Positions 47,824 through 56,475 of a stretch of 64,000 nt of DNA are shown here, piece after piece (positions within the stretch are counted from its first letter, which is position 1; each line of letters opens with the position of its first letter). The stretch spans positions 992,001 through 1,056,000 of the forward strand of contig JAGYIQ010000001.1 of NCBI GenBank assembly GCA_018402565.1, read 5' to 3'. Position numbers and translations under genes: made by a program. The stretch is from Pirellulaceae bacterium. GTDB lineage: Bacteria > Planctomycetota > Planctomycetia > Pirellulales > Pirellulaceae. A model generated the notes under the pieces. It was not told the origin of the DNA and ran no database searches. It was given only the letters and a program-made list of their open reading frames with translations.

Positions 47824-48028
47824 CGTAAGTACCTGAAGAAAGGTGACTTACGTCTTTTGCAATGTTTATAGGTGGACACCTGTGGCCGTGCGGCAATCGA
47901 ATCGATGCGCGAGTCTTTTGTAGTAGACAGATCGGTTGCATGCGGGCGCAGCTTTAGTCTAATCCAAATCTCTTGGATTTCTTCACTTGCCAAGCAGTTC
48001 CATTTATTGGAATACCTCTCATGCAAAA

Positions 48029-49497
48029 CTAGAAGCGATGGCACGCGGATTGACGATCTCTCCTCATGTGCATTGTTTCCTGAGTTCGGCTCAAAGTACG
48101 GCTCTCGTTTTTTTTCATCAATGGGTACGCATTGTCGCGTCGTCGTTTTATAACACGAGGTTCAATTCGTCCGGGGCGATTGCCAACGATGCAGGCGGCG
48201 ATCTCCTTGAGCTTATGTAAGATGAACCCTACCAATTTCGATGTTTCGACAGAGCCGTTGGCAATCAATGACCACGACGAGAGCACGAACTGACAAGTGC
48301 TTGTAAAACTGATCTGACGCGGCTTCTTCCCATGAAGTATCGCTGCAGAAGCTGCCGTCGATCGAATCAGGTTATACGCCAGGATCGTCGTCCACAACTG
48401 TCGGCGCACCATCTCGGGTGACTTGCAGCGAACGTGTTTCAAATTCAAATTCGATTTGATGCTGCGAATATCCAATTCAGCGTTCCAGCGAAAACCCCTA
48501 GAGTTCAGCGATGTCTTCCTTGGTGTATTCATCAGCGTCAATCAACGTAGTGATGATGTCCAGCGAATGTGTTCGCCGACCAGGAACGATAATGTTGAAT
48601 CGTACTTCGCGAAGTTCCAGCGTTTTTTGGGATCTGCGCATAGAGTTCTTCGCTCATCCATTGCGGACGCTGTGGACGAGTCCAAATGACAATGTGATCA
48701 TGTTTACTCAGGCGACGTCCACGTCGAAAATCAGAGATACGCAAGTGGTGCTTACGCGCACAGGAATGTGTTCCCTGATTGAGTAACAGCGCGAGCATCA
48801 TGTACGAGCAATAGTAGCGATCCATGACTGCGAGGTTGTTAGGCTTCAAAGTCGAGAGAATCACGCGTAACAACGCGGTTTCGCCCGTCTCTTTTCCCGC
48901 ATAGGGCCCGATTGCGACATTCATCACCGCAGCCGTGGCCAGCGAAACAATGGCGACTGCCCGAGCAATTGGAAACCCAATTCCGGGTTCTTGCGACTTG
49001 CTCTGCGGATAGACGGCCTGATTTTCAGGAGTGTCGGGCATGGTGAAGTTGAAAGCATCAATCAGCATTGGATGAAAGTCTTTCCAAAGCCAAGTCAGAT
49101 CGGCGGCGGCCTCTAGTTCGTTGGCGACTTCCCCACTCAATTCACGCAATGCCCGTTCGCTCAGCTTTTCGCGTGCGACGCAGTAGACGCCGGTGTCCTG
49201 CGTCGGTGCTGGTCGATCATTGAGCAAACAGAAGTCGATGATGCAAGAAACGGCAAATTGGCACGAGGCTTCTCTGCCATCCCGTAAGGCTTGACCGAGA
49301 AATGCCCACAGAACGACTGCCGTGCTGTAGATACCCCTTGTTGCGAACAGGTTGTTGTGCTTGGAAAAGATATCAACGATCTTTTCCTCTGATAGCACTT
49401 TGTCGAAGGGTAGGCCCTTGCAGATGAGAAAGGACTCGGTGATTTTCCGAAAACTCACCGTGCGGGAAGTTCCACGACTTGGTATGTCATGAGACAT
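48029..49497 (-). pseudogene. IS4 family transposase, two frameshifts
   Basis: The start ATG at 49497 has a perfect Shine-Dalgarno site. The first piece carries two DDE residues: LIDAFNFTMPDTPENQ (first Asp) and LAVMDRYYCSYMM (second Asp), plus ARAVAIVSLATAAV. After an A6 run near 48624 the frame shifts; the true continuation reads TLELREVRFNIIVPGRRTHSLD to 48504. A second shift at CTCTAGGGG restores FRWNAELDIRSIKSNLNLKHVRCKSP, holding the catalytic Glu and the Y/R-E-K signature. All three catalytic residues are encoded, but no single reading frame links them, so the copy is inactive unless the shifts are sequence errors. Confidence 0.85.
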
Positions 49498-49504
49498 GAA
49501 AAAA

Positions 49505-49545
49505 CCCTCCTTGGCTTTTACACGGGCACGTGTCACCAAGGAGGG
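49505..49545 (-). promoter_or_regulatory. Terminator-like hairpin hiding the transposase ribosome site
   Basis: On the transposase strand, CCCTCCTTGG and CCAAGGAGGG form a perfect 10-bp stem followed by TTTTTT and then the start ATG. The AAGGAGG ribosome site is inside the right arm and the T run makes the structure terminator-like. Transcripts entering from outside would end or stay untranslated, the known protection of many IS elements. Confidence 0.75.
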
Positions 49546-49655
49546 CTCACAAATTATGCCAAGATCGGGTATTTAAGGCAAGACACGATCAAGACGGAAC
49601 CTAGCATTTCAGAAATACCAGTTCGCGTCAATGAAGGAATTACGTACCCATCAAA

Positions 49656-49688
49656 ATTCAACAGTGCCATTCAGGCCTGACCCCTTTG
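49656..49688. repeat. Right terminal inverted repeat of the IS4-type element
   Basis: Ends CTGACCCCTTTG; mirrors 47791-47823 with three mismatches. The following GATGTC extends the match to the repeats at 50456 and 50768. Confidence 0.85.
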
Positions 49689-49710
49689 ATGTCTTCAACG
49701 CTCACCCGCT

Positions 49711-50364
49711 TTAGTTGGTTGGTGATCGTTTCGGCAGTACCCAACCGGCGCGGGGGAAATGGCAGGTGTAACCGCCCGGGTTTCGAACCAGGTAATCTTG
49801 GTGTTCGGGTTCGGCTTCCCAGAAGTCACCGGCAGGCTCAACTTCCGTCACAACTTTGCCCGGCCACAAGCCCGACGCGTCGACATCGGCGATGGTCTCC
49901 AGAGCGACCTGCTTTTGTTCCTCGCTTGTGTAGAAGATGGCGGATCGGTAGGACATTCCCCGATCATTCCCCTGCCGATTCTTGGTCGTTGGGTCATGGA
50001 TCTGGAAAAAGAACTCGAGCACTTGCCGAAAGTCCGTCTTCTCGGGGTCGTAAATGATCTCGATGGCTTCCGCGTGCGTGCCGTGATTCTTGTAGGTGGC
50101 ATGCTTGACATCCCCACCCGAGTAGCCGACTCGGGTTGCCACGACACCGGGTTGTTTGCGGAACAGGTCTTCCATGCCCCAAAAACATCCTCCCGCTAAA
50201 ATGGCTGTTTCGGTCTTCATGCTTGGCTCCATGGGGGGCTCTGAGGTCAATACGGGTACGGTCGGCTCTGGCTGTTGTGCGCAAGCCACCAGCATCGCAA
50301 CGACGATAGCCACGCACGTTTGGCTAGTGCGGACAGCTAACCGCGAGCTTAACCGTTGAATCAT
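49711..50364 (-). CDS. msrA: Peptide-methionine (S)-S-oxide reductase, lipoprotein form
   Basis: 217 residues. The catalytic motif [10 protein letters not shown] lies near residue 59, with [26 protein letters not shown] and [28 protein letters not shown] downstream, all typical of MsrA. The N-terminus has a signal sequence and a lipobox-like [10 protein letters not shown], so the enzyme is probably anchored outside the cytoplasm. It reduces S-oxidised methionine in proteins. It sits between the IS4-type element and the RAYT remnant, so its surroundings are mobile although the gene itself looks intact. Confidence 0.93.
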   Translation of the reverse strand: MIQRLSSRLAVRTSQTCVAIVVAMLVACAQQPEPTVPVLTSEPPMEPSMKTETAILAGGCFWGMEDLFRKQPGVVATRVGYSGGDVKHATYKNHGTHAEAIEIIYDPEKTDFRQVLEFFFQIHDPTTKNRQGNDRGMSYRSAIFYTSEEQKQVALETIADVDASGLWPGKVVTEVEPAGDFWEAEPEHQDYLVRNPGGYTCHFPRAGWVLPKRSPTN

Positions 50365-50455
50365 GGTCTATTTCTCCAGAATCTAGCCAAGTACCGATCG
50401 TCGTTTCGAGTCGCTCGGATTCTACCGTAACTCGGCCAGCCCCTGTAGCGTGGAG

Positions 50456-50483
50456 GACATCAAAGGGGTCAGGCCTCTTTGAT
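50456..50483. repeat. REP-like repeat, left copy
   Basis: A 28-bp sequence containing GGGGTCAGGCCTCTTTGAT. The exact reverse complement lies at 50768-50795, so the two bracket the transposase remnant. Confidence 0.9.
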
Positions 50484-50756
50484 GGGGGGACGCGAATCTG
50501 TTGGCGGTCGCGGGCACGGATGGTCGACTCCAGTTTGAGCCGACGGACATTGGATTCGATCCACTCCGGATCGCCAAGCGGTCTACCCCGTTGGACTGAA
50601 AGGCGAGCTCCGGCTAACTCGGGGTCCGATAGCCGAGCGTTGACTCGCTGCACCTATCCAGGAAGTCTGGGGAGCGGCCAGGGCGAAATCAGCGGGGCAG
50701 GTTGGTGTAGCCAATGCCGAAGAGAACCCCACTGCCATCCACCACAGGACGCAGCA
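50484..50756 (-). pseudogene. REP-associated (RAYT, Y1) transposase remnant, C-terminal part
   Basis: Reading leftward from about 50756 one frame gives WQWGSLRHWLHQPAPLISPW, then PLPRLPG, a TAG, and then VQRVNARLSDPELAGARLSV followed by QRGRPLGDPEWIESNVRRLK and LEST. This is the C-terminal region of REP-associated tyrosine transposases (usual form WRWSS..., SxxRGRPFGxxxWxxxTxxxLxLEST). The TAG stands where the family has Trp, so TGG to TAG is likely. The catalytic HUH and Tyr part is absent. Inverted repeats at 50456 and 50768 flank it. Confidence 0.75.
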
Positions 50757-50767
50757 ACGGCTGACAA

Positions 50768-50825
50768 ATCAAAGAGGCCTGACCCCTTTGATGTCTTCCA
50801 AATCAAAGAGGCCTGACCCCTTTGA
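50768..50825. repeat. REP-like repeats, two right copies
   Basis: A 28-bp copy (50768-50795) is the perfect reverse complement of 50456-50483, and a second copy of its first 24 bases follows at 50802-50825. Both contain GGCCTGACCCCTTTGAT. Confidence 0.9.
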
Positions 50826-50872
50826 TCAACAGACGCGGCCGACAGGGGTCGGCCGCGTTTGGTTGAGGGTTG

Positions 50873-51898
50873 TTAGGGGAGCGTCACCGGGATGCCGTCG
50901 TTTCGGCCAGCCATCGCGCGGAAGACATTGATGTCGACGTCGGTCGCGATGGTATGGGTCGAGCCGTCCATCAGCAGAAACAAGCAGCCGCCGGAGTGCG
51001 GGCTCCAGAATCCGCCCGGACTGCCGGTCGGAGAACTCGGGCCGCCAGTACGGACGTGCACGCTGACCATCGTGATGGCCGGCCGAGCGGTCGCGCCCAC
51101 CACCTGGCCACGTCGCTGGGCCCACCACGGCGAAAAGACCGTTTGGCCACCTGGGATCACACCCGCCCAGCCATTCGGGGTGAACATGCTGGCTCGCTCG
51201 CCCAAGCCGATGGTGTTCGAAGTGCCATCGGTGATCTCAGCGACTCGAATGGCGACGTTCCGGTGGAAGATTCCATTGAACGGCGTCTGCTCGTACATCG
51301 CAGTGTAGCGCGGGGCGTTAGCAGGATCGCCGCCGCCGACACACCCGACATAACTCAAGGGAGCCAGGTCGGTGATTCCCAGCGAGGTCGGCCACACCGT
51401 CACCGGTTCGCGCCAACTGTCCGACGGGCACAGGAAGCCGGGAATGGGGGTGCTGCGTGCCATTTGATTGACGGGGTCGGCAATCGGCAAGTTGAAATTG
51501 ATGGTCGCATGCAGGTTGTCTTGCTCCATGTACGGGAGCAAGCGGGCGAACACACTCCAACCCGGTCCGATTTCTGGCACCGGGTCGTTTCCTCCGCCAG
51601 GCCAAGGCCCGGTCACTTGCGAGATAAAACCAGCCGGAAAGGCCCGCTTGGCCGACTCGTGGTTATACAGAGCCAAACCCAACTGCTTGAGGTTGTTGGT
51701 GCATTGAATGCGACGAGCGGCTTCCCGAGCCATTTGTACCGCGGGCAGCAACAGGCCCATCAGGACCCCGATAATCGCGATGACGACCAGAAGTTCCACC
51801 AAAGTAAAGCCACGCCGAACGCGGACGTCCAACATTTGCGGGGTCTGTCTGCCAAAAACTTGCGTGGTCTGTCTGCCAAAAACTTGCGAGCGAACCAT
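50873..51898 (-). CDS. DUF1559 prepilin-like protein
   Basis: 341 residues. The ATG at 51898 has GGGAGAG seven bases upstream and is kept as start. The prepilin motif VRRGFTLVELLVVIAIIGVL begins near residue 27; cleavage is expected after RG. MAREAARRIQCTNNLKQLGLALYNHE and a C-terminal FWSPHSGGCLFLLMDGSTH (H-G...DGS) place it in DUF1559. The residues before the motif contain an eight-residue duplication (QVFGRQTT/P) caused by a 24-bp DNA repeat. Probably processed by the prepilin peptidase at 26.2 kb and displayed on the surface. Confidence 0.92.
   Translation of the reverse strand: MVRSQVFGRQTTQVFGRQTPQMLDVRVRRGFTLVELLVVIAIIGVLMGLLLPAVQMAREAARRIQCTNNLKQLGLALYNHESAKRAFPAGFISQVTGPWPGGGNDPVPEIGPGWSVFARLLPYMEQDNLHATINFNLPIADPVNQMARSTPIPGFLCPSDSWREPVTVWPTSLGITDLAPLSYVGCVGGGDPANAPRYTAMYEQTPFNGIFHRNVAIRVAEITDGTSNTIGLGERASMFTPNGWAGVIPGGQTVFSPWWAQRRGQVVGATARPAITMVSVHVRTGGPSSPTGSPGGFWSPHSGGCLFLLMDGSTHTIATDVDINVFRAMAGRNDGIPVTLP
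51842..51889. repeat. 24-bp tandem duplication in the DUF1559 leader
   Basis: Two copies of 24 bp, differing at one base (51842-51865 and 51866-51889), lie inside the coding region just before the prepilin motif and keep the frame. Confidence 0.9.
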
Positions 51899-52269
51899 TC
51901 ATTCTCTCCCTTCGAGCCAACATGTAATCGGTCACAGGGTACACACGTACCCCGACGACAAAGTCCATTCGTTGCTGGCTGGCAGAGAGCTGGCTTGCAA
52001 AACAGGATCAGCGGGACGGGTCTCACAGGAGCGGTCCAGGTCAGCGGCGGCGGCCAAAAACCACTCAGGCTCCCCAGACCATCCGCATTTACCAAAACTC
52101 CCAATCCAGCTGGGCCGATTCGAGAAAATCACGGCGAGCAGATGGTATTGAGACTCAGTCCCAATAAGAGAATACCGACGCCCGGCAGTTTCAGCAAGGG
52201 CCGAGCCCGGGAAATTCTGGGCTGTGGCCCCGGACCGTCCAGTCCTGCCCTCGCTTGAACCCACAAGAA

Positions 52270-52309
52270 CTTGGAAGAAGTTGGAAGAGATCTTCCAACT
52301 TCTTCCAAG
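52270..52309. promoter_or_regulatory. Perfect 18-bp inverted repeat upstream of the BMC operon
   Basis: CTTGGAAGAAGTTGGAAG and its exact complement flank AGAT. The arms also contain a GGAAGAAG/TTGGAAG internal repetition. It lies 211 bp before the DeoR start, in the divergent gap with the DUF1559 gene, with no T run. It may be an operator for the regulator, or a terminator of another kind. Confidence 0.6.
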
Positions 52310-52369
52310 AAAGTGACGCGTTTTGCTCAGTAACGATCACTATTTTGACGGATATTGACAGAAAGCTGA

Positions 52370-52397
52370 TTGCAATCTTCCAAACTCCGAGTAGAAT
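52370..52397 (+). promoter_or_regulatory. Possible sigma-70 promoter for the BMC operon
   Basis: TTGCAA and TAGAAT are spaced by 16 bp, about 125 bp before the regulator start and 60 bp after the inverted repeat. A weak match, suggested by position only. Confidence 0.3.
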
Positions 52398-52520
52398 CAG
52401 AGTGTAGGGGCTTTAGGAAATCTTGGTCGGCATTCGGCGCTGGGCTGGCCTGGTTATCTTTACGGGGTTGGCCTTTACGGGCTGGCTTAAACGGGGTTGG
52501 CTGGTTTTACCGGGTTGGAC

Positions 52521-53387
52521 ATGATGTCGGAACAACGGCGGCTGAAAATCTTGGACATGATCCGGCACGAGGGCTACGGCAGCCTCGATGGCTTGGCGGG
52601 TCGGTTGGGGGTCTCGGAGTCGACAGTGCGACGGGATGCTTCCATTTTGGAGCAGGAGGGGTGGCTGCGGCGGACTCGGGGGGGCGTTTTGCTGACGTCT
52701 TCTTTGCCGGAGAATCCGCATTTTCGTCAGCACCAGACCACGGCTCAGGCGCAGAAGCGGGCGATTGCTCTGGTGGCGGCCGGGATGGTCCAGGAGCGGG
52801 AGACGGTGTTGCTGGATGGTGGCAGCACGACTTTTGAGTTGGGCTTGCAGTTGATGGGTCGCAACTTACAAGTTGTGACAAATTCCTTGCCGTTGGCGAA
52901 TTTGTTCTCGCACAGCGAGAGCACTGACCTAACTTTAGCCGGCGGGCACCTGCACAGCCGCACGGGCGTGATGTTGGGGCCGTTGGCGGAGCGAACGCTG
53001 GAGCAGATCCATTGCCGCTGGGCGTTTCTCAGCGTGGCGGGTTTGGACGCGGAGCGGCTGTACAACGACAACCAGCTGTTGGTGGAAACCGAGCGATCGA
53101 TGATGGCGGCGGCGGACAAAGTGGTGGTGTTGGCCGACAGCTCGAAGTTTGGTCGGCGGGGGATGTTCCCGCTGTGCGACTGGGAGCGGGTGCACTGCGT
53201 GGTGGTCGACCAGGGGTTGGCGGCGGAGTGGCGCGCGGTGATTGGTCGCAGGACCGAGTTGGTGATTGCTGACTTGTCGCCGGAACAGGCGGGGGAAGCG
53301 GGTGGGGCCGCAGCGGCGAGCGGCAGTAGTGGTGGGAGCGAGCGTGATGGGAACGGGCGTGTTGGGAACGGGACTGAGGAAGTGTAG
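52521..53387 (+). CDS. DeoR family transcriptional regulator of the BMC operon
   Basis: 288 residues from the ATG pair at 52521/52524. The helix-turn-helix [37 protein letters not shown] lies at residues ~16-50. The sugar-phosphate-sensing domain has [30 protein letters not shown] and [21 protein letters not shown]. The last 35 residues are Gly/Ala/Ser-rich and outside the family pattern. DeoR proteins repress sugar operons until a sugar phosphate binds. It is the first gene of the microcompartment operon; PduL begins 12 bp later, so it regulates its own operon in all likelihood. Confidence 0.9.
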   Translation: MMSEQRRLKILDMIRHEGYGSLDGLAGRLGVSESTVRRDASILEQEGWLRRTRGGVLLTSSLPENPHFRQHQTTAQAQKRAIALVAAGMVQERETVLLDGGSTTFELGLQLMGRNLQVVTNSLPLANLFSHSESTDLTLAGGHLHSRTGVMLGPLAERTLEQIHCRWAFLSVAGLDAERLYNDNQLLVETERSMMAAADKVVVLADSSKFGRRGMFPLCDWERVHCVVVDQGLAAEWRAVIGRRTELVIADLSPEQAGEAGGAAAASGSSGGSERDGNGRVGNGTEEV

Positions 53388-53398
53388 GTAGACTGACG

Positions 53399-54190
53399 AT
53401 GAGTGCCATGACACCGATCGACCGAACGGCCATTGAAGCGATTGTACGACGTGTGGTTTTAGCCGCGGCGGGTCAAGCTGGGGCGGCACCGGCGGTCGGC
53501 GTGGATGCGGCAGGCGTTGAGGCTTCGCTGCCGGCGGCTGCTGTTCCGGCGGCGCCGAATTTGGTGGTCAGTATTTCGGCGCGGCACGTGCATTTGACCG
53601 ACGAGCATGTGGAGATTTTGTTCGGGCGTGGTCGGACGTTGACGCCGGACAAGGAGCTGTACCAGCGTGGATTTTACGCGGCCCAGGAAACGGTGATGGT
53701 GGTGGGGCCGCGGAAGCGGATGTTGCCCAACGTGCGGGTGTTGGGTCCGACGCGTGGGGCATCGCAGGTCGAGTTAGCGATGACCGATGCGATTTCTTTG
53801 GGGATTGCTGCGCCGGTGCGGCACAGTGGCAAGATCGAAGGCACCCCGGGCTGTGTATTGGTGGGTCCGGCGGGTGTGGTGGAGTTGAAACAGGGCGTGA
53901 TTCGGGCGGCGCGACACGTGCACATGAGTCTGGAGGACGCCAAGTACTACGGCGTCCAAAATGGCGATTTCATGAAGCTACGGATTCGTTCGCACGATTG
54001 CACGACCACTTTTGAAGATGTCTTGGTTCGGGCCGATGCCGCCAGCTTGCTGGAGGTGCATTTGGACACGGACGAGGGCAACGCGTGCATGTTGGACGAC
54101 GCGACCGAGATCAGCTTGTTGAAGGTCAGTGACGGTTGTGGCTGTCACGGCAAGAAGAAGATCGTCCGTCCGGTACCGGCTGGTCGGTAG
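53399..54190 (+). CDS. pduL: PduL-type phosphate acyltransferase (BMC-associated)
   Basis: 263 residues. Two zinc-site motifs of PduL are present: [18 protein letters not shown] and [19 protein letters not shown], with the [28 protein letters not shown] block. The first ~25 residues ([21 protein letters not shown]) form an amphipathic helix like known encapsulation peptides, then an Ala-rich linker. The enzyme converts acyl-CoA and phosphate to acyl phosphate inside the compartment, recycling CoA. Here lactyl-CoA would be the expected substrate. It lies 12 bp after the DeoR gene. Confidence 0.93.
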   Translation: MSAMTPIDRTAIEAIVRRVVLAAAGQAGAAPAVGVDAAGVEASLPAAAVPAAPNLVVSISARHVHLTDEHVEILFGRGRTLTPDKELYQRGFYAAQETVMVVGPRKRMLPNVRVLGPTRGASQVELAMTDAISLGIAAPVRHSGKIEGTPGCVLVGPAGVVELKQGVIRAARHVHMSLEDAKYYGVQNGDFMKLRIRSHDCTTTFEDVLVRADAASLLEVHLDTDEGNACMLDDATEISLLKVSDGCGCHGKKKIVRPVPAGR

Positions 54191-54275
54191 GCGGCATCGG
54201 ATGGCCGGATCGGCCTCGGGTGTGCACTGACTAGCGGATCACTTTCCTTTCCCCCTCGAACTTGGAGTGTTTTTC

Positions 54276-54563
54276 ATGGCTGACCAAATGTCTGCCTTGG
54301 GCATGATTGAAACCAAAGGCTTCATTGCCGCGGTCGAAGCGACTGATGCGATGATCAAGGCCGCGAACGTGAAGATGATGGGTTGGGACAAAGTCGGCAG
54401 CGGTCTGGTGACCGTGTTTGTGACCGGCGATGTTGCAGCCGTCAAAGCGGCGACGGACGCCGGCGCCAGTGCCGCGGGCCGAGTTGGCGAAGTCCTGAGT
54501 GTGCAGGTGATCGCTCGTCCGCACGACGAATTGTTGACCGTACTGCCCAAGTTGAAGAAGTAA
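54276..54563 (+). CDS. BMC-H shell protein 1
   Basis: 95 residues, GGAG eight bases before the ATG. A single BMC domain: [57 protein letters not shown], ending [15 protein letters not shown]. Such proteins form hexamers that tile the flat faces of the shell, and the central pore lets substrates pass. It is followed 14 bp later by a second BMC-H gene, as in other planctomycete compartment loci. Confidence 0.96.
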   Translation: MADQMSALGMIETKGFIAAVEATDAMIKAANVKMMGWDKVGSGLVTVFVTGDVAAVKAATDAGASAAGRVGEVLSVQVIARPHDELLTVLPKLKK

Positions 54564-54577
54564 ATCGAGTTGCTCGC

Positions 54578-54910
54578 ATGGCAAAAAAGACTGCCGCATC
54601 CCCTGCAACTGCCCCTGCCCCATCAAGTACAGAAAGCAAACCCATGCAAACTGCTATTGGAATGATTGAAACCAAAGGTCTGGTCGGATTGGTCGAAGCC
54701 ACCGACGCCATGGCCAAAGCCGCCAACGTCACGATTGTCAAGCGAGTCGACATCGGCGGCGCTTACGTCACGACCATTGTCAGCGGCGACGTCGGCAGCG
54801 TGCGTGCGGCCGTCGAGGCCGGTGCGAATGCCGCCACCCAAGTGGGCGAATTGGTTGCCAGCCACATTATCGCTCGACCGTCTGAAGGCTTGATCGAAGC
54901 TTTCACCTAG
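54578..54910 (+). CDS. BMC-H shell protein 2, with N-terminal extension
   Basis: 110 residues from the ATG at 54578. A Lys-, Ala-, Pro- and Ser-rich extension of about 22 residues ([15 protein letters not shown]...) precedes the BMC domain [60 protein letters not shown] start at the internal ATG before QTAIG (54644) would remove the extension; the long form is preferred since the extension is in frame without a break. The two BMC-H proteins share about half their residues and would form separate hexamers with different pores. Confidence 0.94.
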   Translation: MAKKTAASPATAPAPSSTESKPMQTAIGMIETKGLVGLVEATDAMAKAANVTIVKRVDIGGAYVTTIVSGDVGSVRAAVEAGANAATQVGELVASHIIARPSEGLIEAFT

Positions 54911-54953
54911 TCGGTATGCGACGAACGATCCCGATTCGAGAAGGAGCGAGCGG

Positions 54954-56138
54954 ATGAAAGTATTGGTGGCGAATTTAGGTTCGACCAGCTTCAAGTACCG
55001 GTTGTTCGATTTGGATACCGAACAGCAATTGGCCCAGGGTGGTGTGGAGCGAATTGGCGCGGCTGAAAGCGCGTGCGAATCGCGGACGCAGCGAGGACAA
55101 ACGCAGAGCACCTTGCCGGTCCCCGACCATGGGGTAGCGGTGCAGTGGTGTTTGGAGCAGTTGACTCACCCAGAGACGGGCTGCTTGGAATCGGTGTCCG
55201 AGGTGTCGGCCATCGGCTTCAAGGCGGTGCATGGCGGTTTGAAGTCGGGTGTGTTCTTGGTCGACGAGGACTTGTTGCAGGAGATGCAGCGAGTTGCGGT
55301 AGTCGCTCCAGCACACAATCCACCGTACATTCGCGCGATGCGTCAGTTGGGCCAAACCTGTGGCCCGATTCCGTTGGTGGCCGCTTTCGAGACGGATTTC
55401 CATCGCACGATTCCGCTGGAACGAAAAATTTACGGCATTCCGCAAGATTGGACCGAGCGATTGGGTGTGCAGCGGTGGGGCTTTCACGGAGCCAGCCATC
55501 GTTACATCGCGGGTCGAATCGCTCAGTTGATGGGTCGCGATGACTTGAAGGTCATCTCCTGTCATCTGGGGGGATCCTCCAGTCTCTGTGCGATCGACCA
55601 CGGTCGCAGCGTGGGGACAACGATGGGCATGAGTCCGCAGACGGGCCTGCCGCAGAACAACCGCGTGGGTGACTTCGATCCGTTTGCTTTGCCATTGCTG
55701 ATGGAGCAGACGGGGCAATCGTTGTCAGAAGTCCTGTCCACGTTATCGAGCCAAGGCGGGCTATTGGGGATCAGCGGCGTCAGTGGCGACATGCGTGACT
55801 TGCGGCAAGCCGCAGCGAATGGGCATGCCAATGCCAAGTTGGCGTTGGACTTTTTTGCCGCGGAAGTCCGTCGCTTGTTCGGTGGACTGGTGATCGAACT
55901 GGGGCCACCCGATGCCGTGGTTTTCACGGGCGGGATCGGCCAAAACGATTGGCAGTTGCGACAGGAGATCACGCGCGGGCTCAGTTGGTTGGGTTTGCGT
56001 TTGAACGATTCTGTCAATGCGGAAGTCCGCACAGAGGGACGAATCGATAGCGGCGAAGGTTGCCAAATCTGGGTTGTGCCAACCAACGAGGAGTTGGTGG
56101 TGGCCCGTCAGGTCAAGTCCTTGTTGGAGTCTCGCTAA
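54954..56138 (+). CDS. Acetate/propionate kinase homologue, BMC-associated
   Basis: 394 residues with the AckA fold throughout. Compared with the Methanosarcina enzyme: Asn7 context [16 protein letters not shown]; the phosphate-site Arg91 is Lys90 (GFKAVHGG); His123 kept (His121, PAHNPPY); catalytic Asp148 appears as Glu146 ([11 protein letters not shown]); His180 kept (His182, GASHRYI); Arg241 kept (Arg237); Glu384 kept (TNEELVVAR). It should make ATP from an acyl phosphate, completing substrate-level phosphorylation downstream of PduL; lactyl phosphate is the inferred substrate. The Arg-to-Lys and Asp-to-Glu changes suggest altered specificity or rate. Confidence 0.88.
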   Translation: MKVLVANLGSTSFKYRLFDLDTEQQLAQGGVERIGAAESACESRTQRGQTQSTLPVPDHGVAVQWCLEQLTHPETGCLESVSEVSAIGFKAVHGGLKSGVFLVDEDLLQEMQRVAVVAPAHNPPYIRAMRQLGQTCGPIPLVAAFETDFHRTIPLERKIYGIPQDWTERLGVQRWGFHGASHRYIAGRIAQLMGRDDLKVISCHLGGSSSLCAIDHGRSVGTTMGMSPQTGLPQNNRVGDFDPFALPLLMEQTGQSLSEVLSTLSSQGGLLGISGVSGDMRDLRQAAANGHANAKLALDFFAAEVRRLFGGLVIELGPPDAVVFTGGIGQNDWQLRQEITRGLSWLGLRLNDSVNAEVRTEGRIDSGEGCQIWVVPTNEELVVARQVKSLLESR

Positions 56139-56139
56139 C

Positions 56140-56460
56140 ATGTTCATCGCCAAGGTCGTTGGCTCGTTGGTGTCCACGCAGAAGGTGGGCACGATGACGG
56201 GTCACAAGTTGATGTTGGTGGAGCCCTATCGGGTGGAGCCCAAGGACCGCACGACGTTGGTGGGCACGGGGCGTAGTTTTGTCGCGGTCGACACCTTGGG
56301 ATCGGGCGTGGGCGACTTGGTCTTGGTAACGCAGGGCTCGAGCGCTCGCTTGACGCCGGAGACCAAGAGTTTGCCGATCGACGCAGTGGTCGTGGGTTTG
56401 ATTGATCAAGTGAGTTTATCGCAGGGTTGCATCTACGATCGCCAATCCGCGGAACAGTAG
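56140..56460 (+). CDS. BMC-P (EutN/CcmL) shell protein 1
   Basis: 106 residues; the ATG begins one base after the kinase stop, so the genes are coupled. MFIAKVVGSLVSTQKVGTMTGHKLMLVEPY is the EutN/CcmL N-terminus, and VAVDTLGSGVGDLVLVTQGSSAR and PIDAVVVGLID follow. Pentamers of this family cap the vertices of the shell. Confidence 0.95.
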   Translation: MFIAKVVGSLVSTQKVGTMTGHKLMLVEPYRVEPKDRTTLVGTGRSFVAVDTLGSGVGDLVLVTQGSSARLTPETKSLPIDAVVVGLIDQVSLSQGCIYDRQSAEQ

Positions 56461-56475
56461 AAGGCATAGTTTCAG

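Larger units (their letters stand above)
47791..49688 (-). mobile_element. IS4-type insertion sequence, degraded
   Basis: Terminal inverted repeats of 33 bp (47791-47823 and 49656-49688) match at 30 positions and enclose a leftward transposase of the IS4 type. The outer 12 bases (CAAAGGGGTCAG) are the same motif found in the RAYT remnant and in the palindrome at 22.1 kb. No clear target duplication is seen outside the ends. About 200 bp between the left end and the transposase stop have no gene. Confidence 0.85.

Noticed and set aside
50324..50653. Intact 109-codon gene next to msrA
   Set aside because: It is the tail of the RAYT remnant read from a GTG after the internal stop and running on into unrelated sequence.
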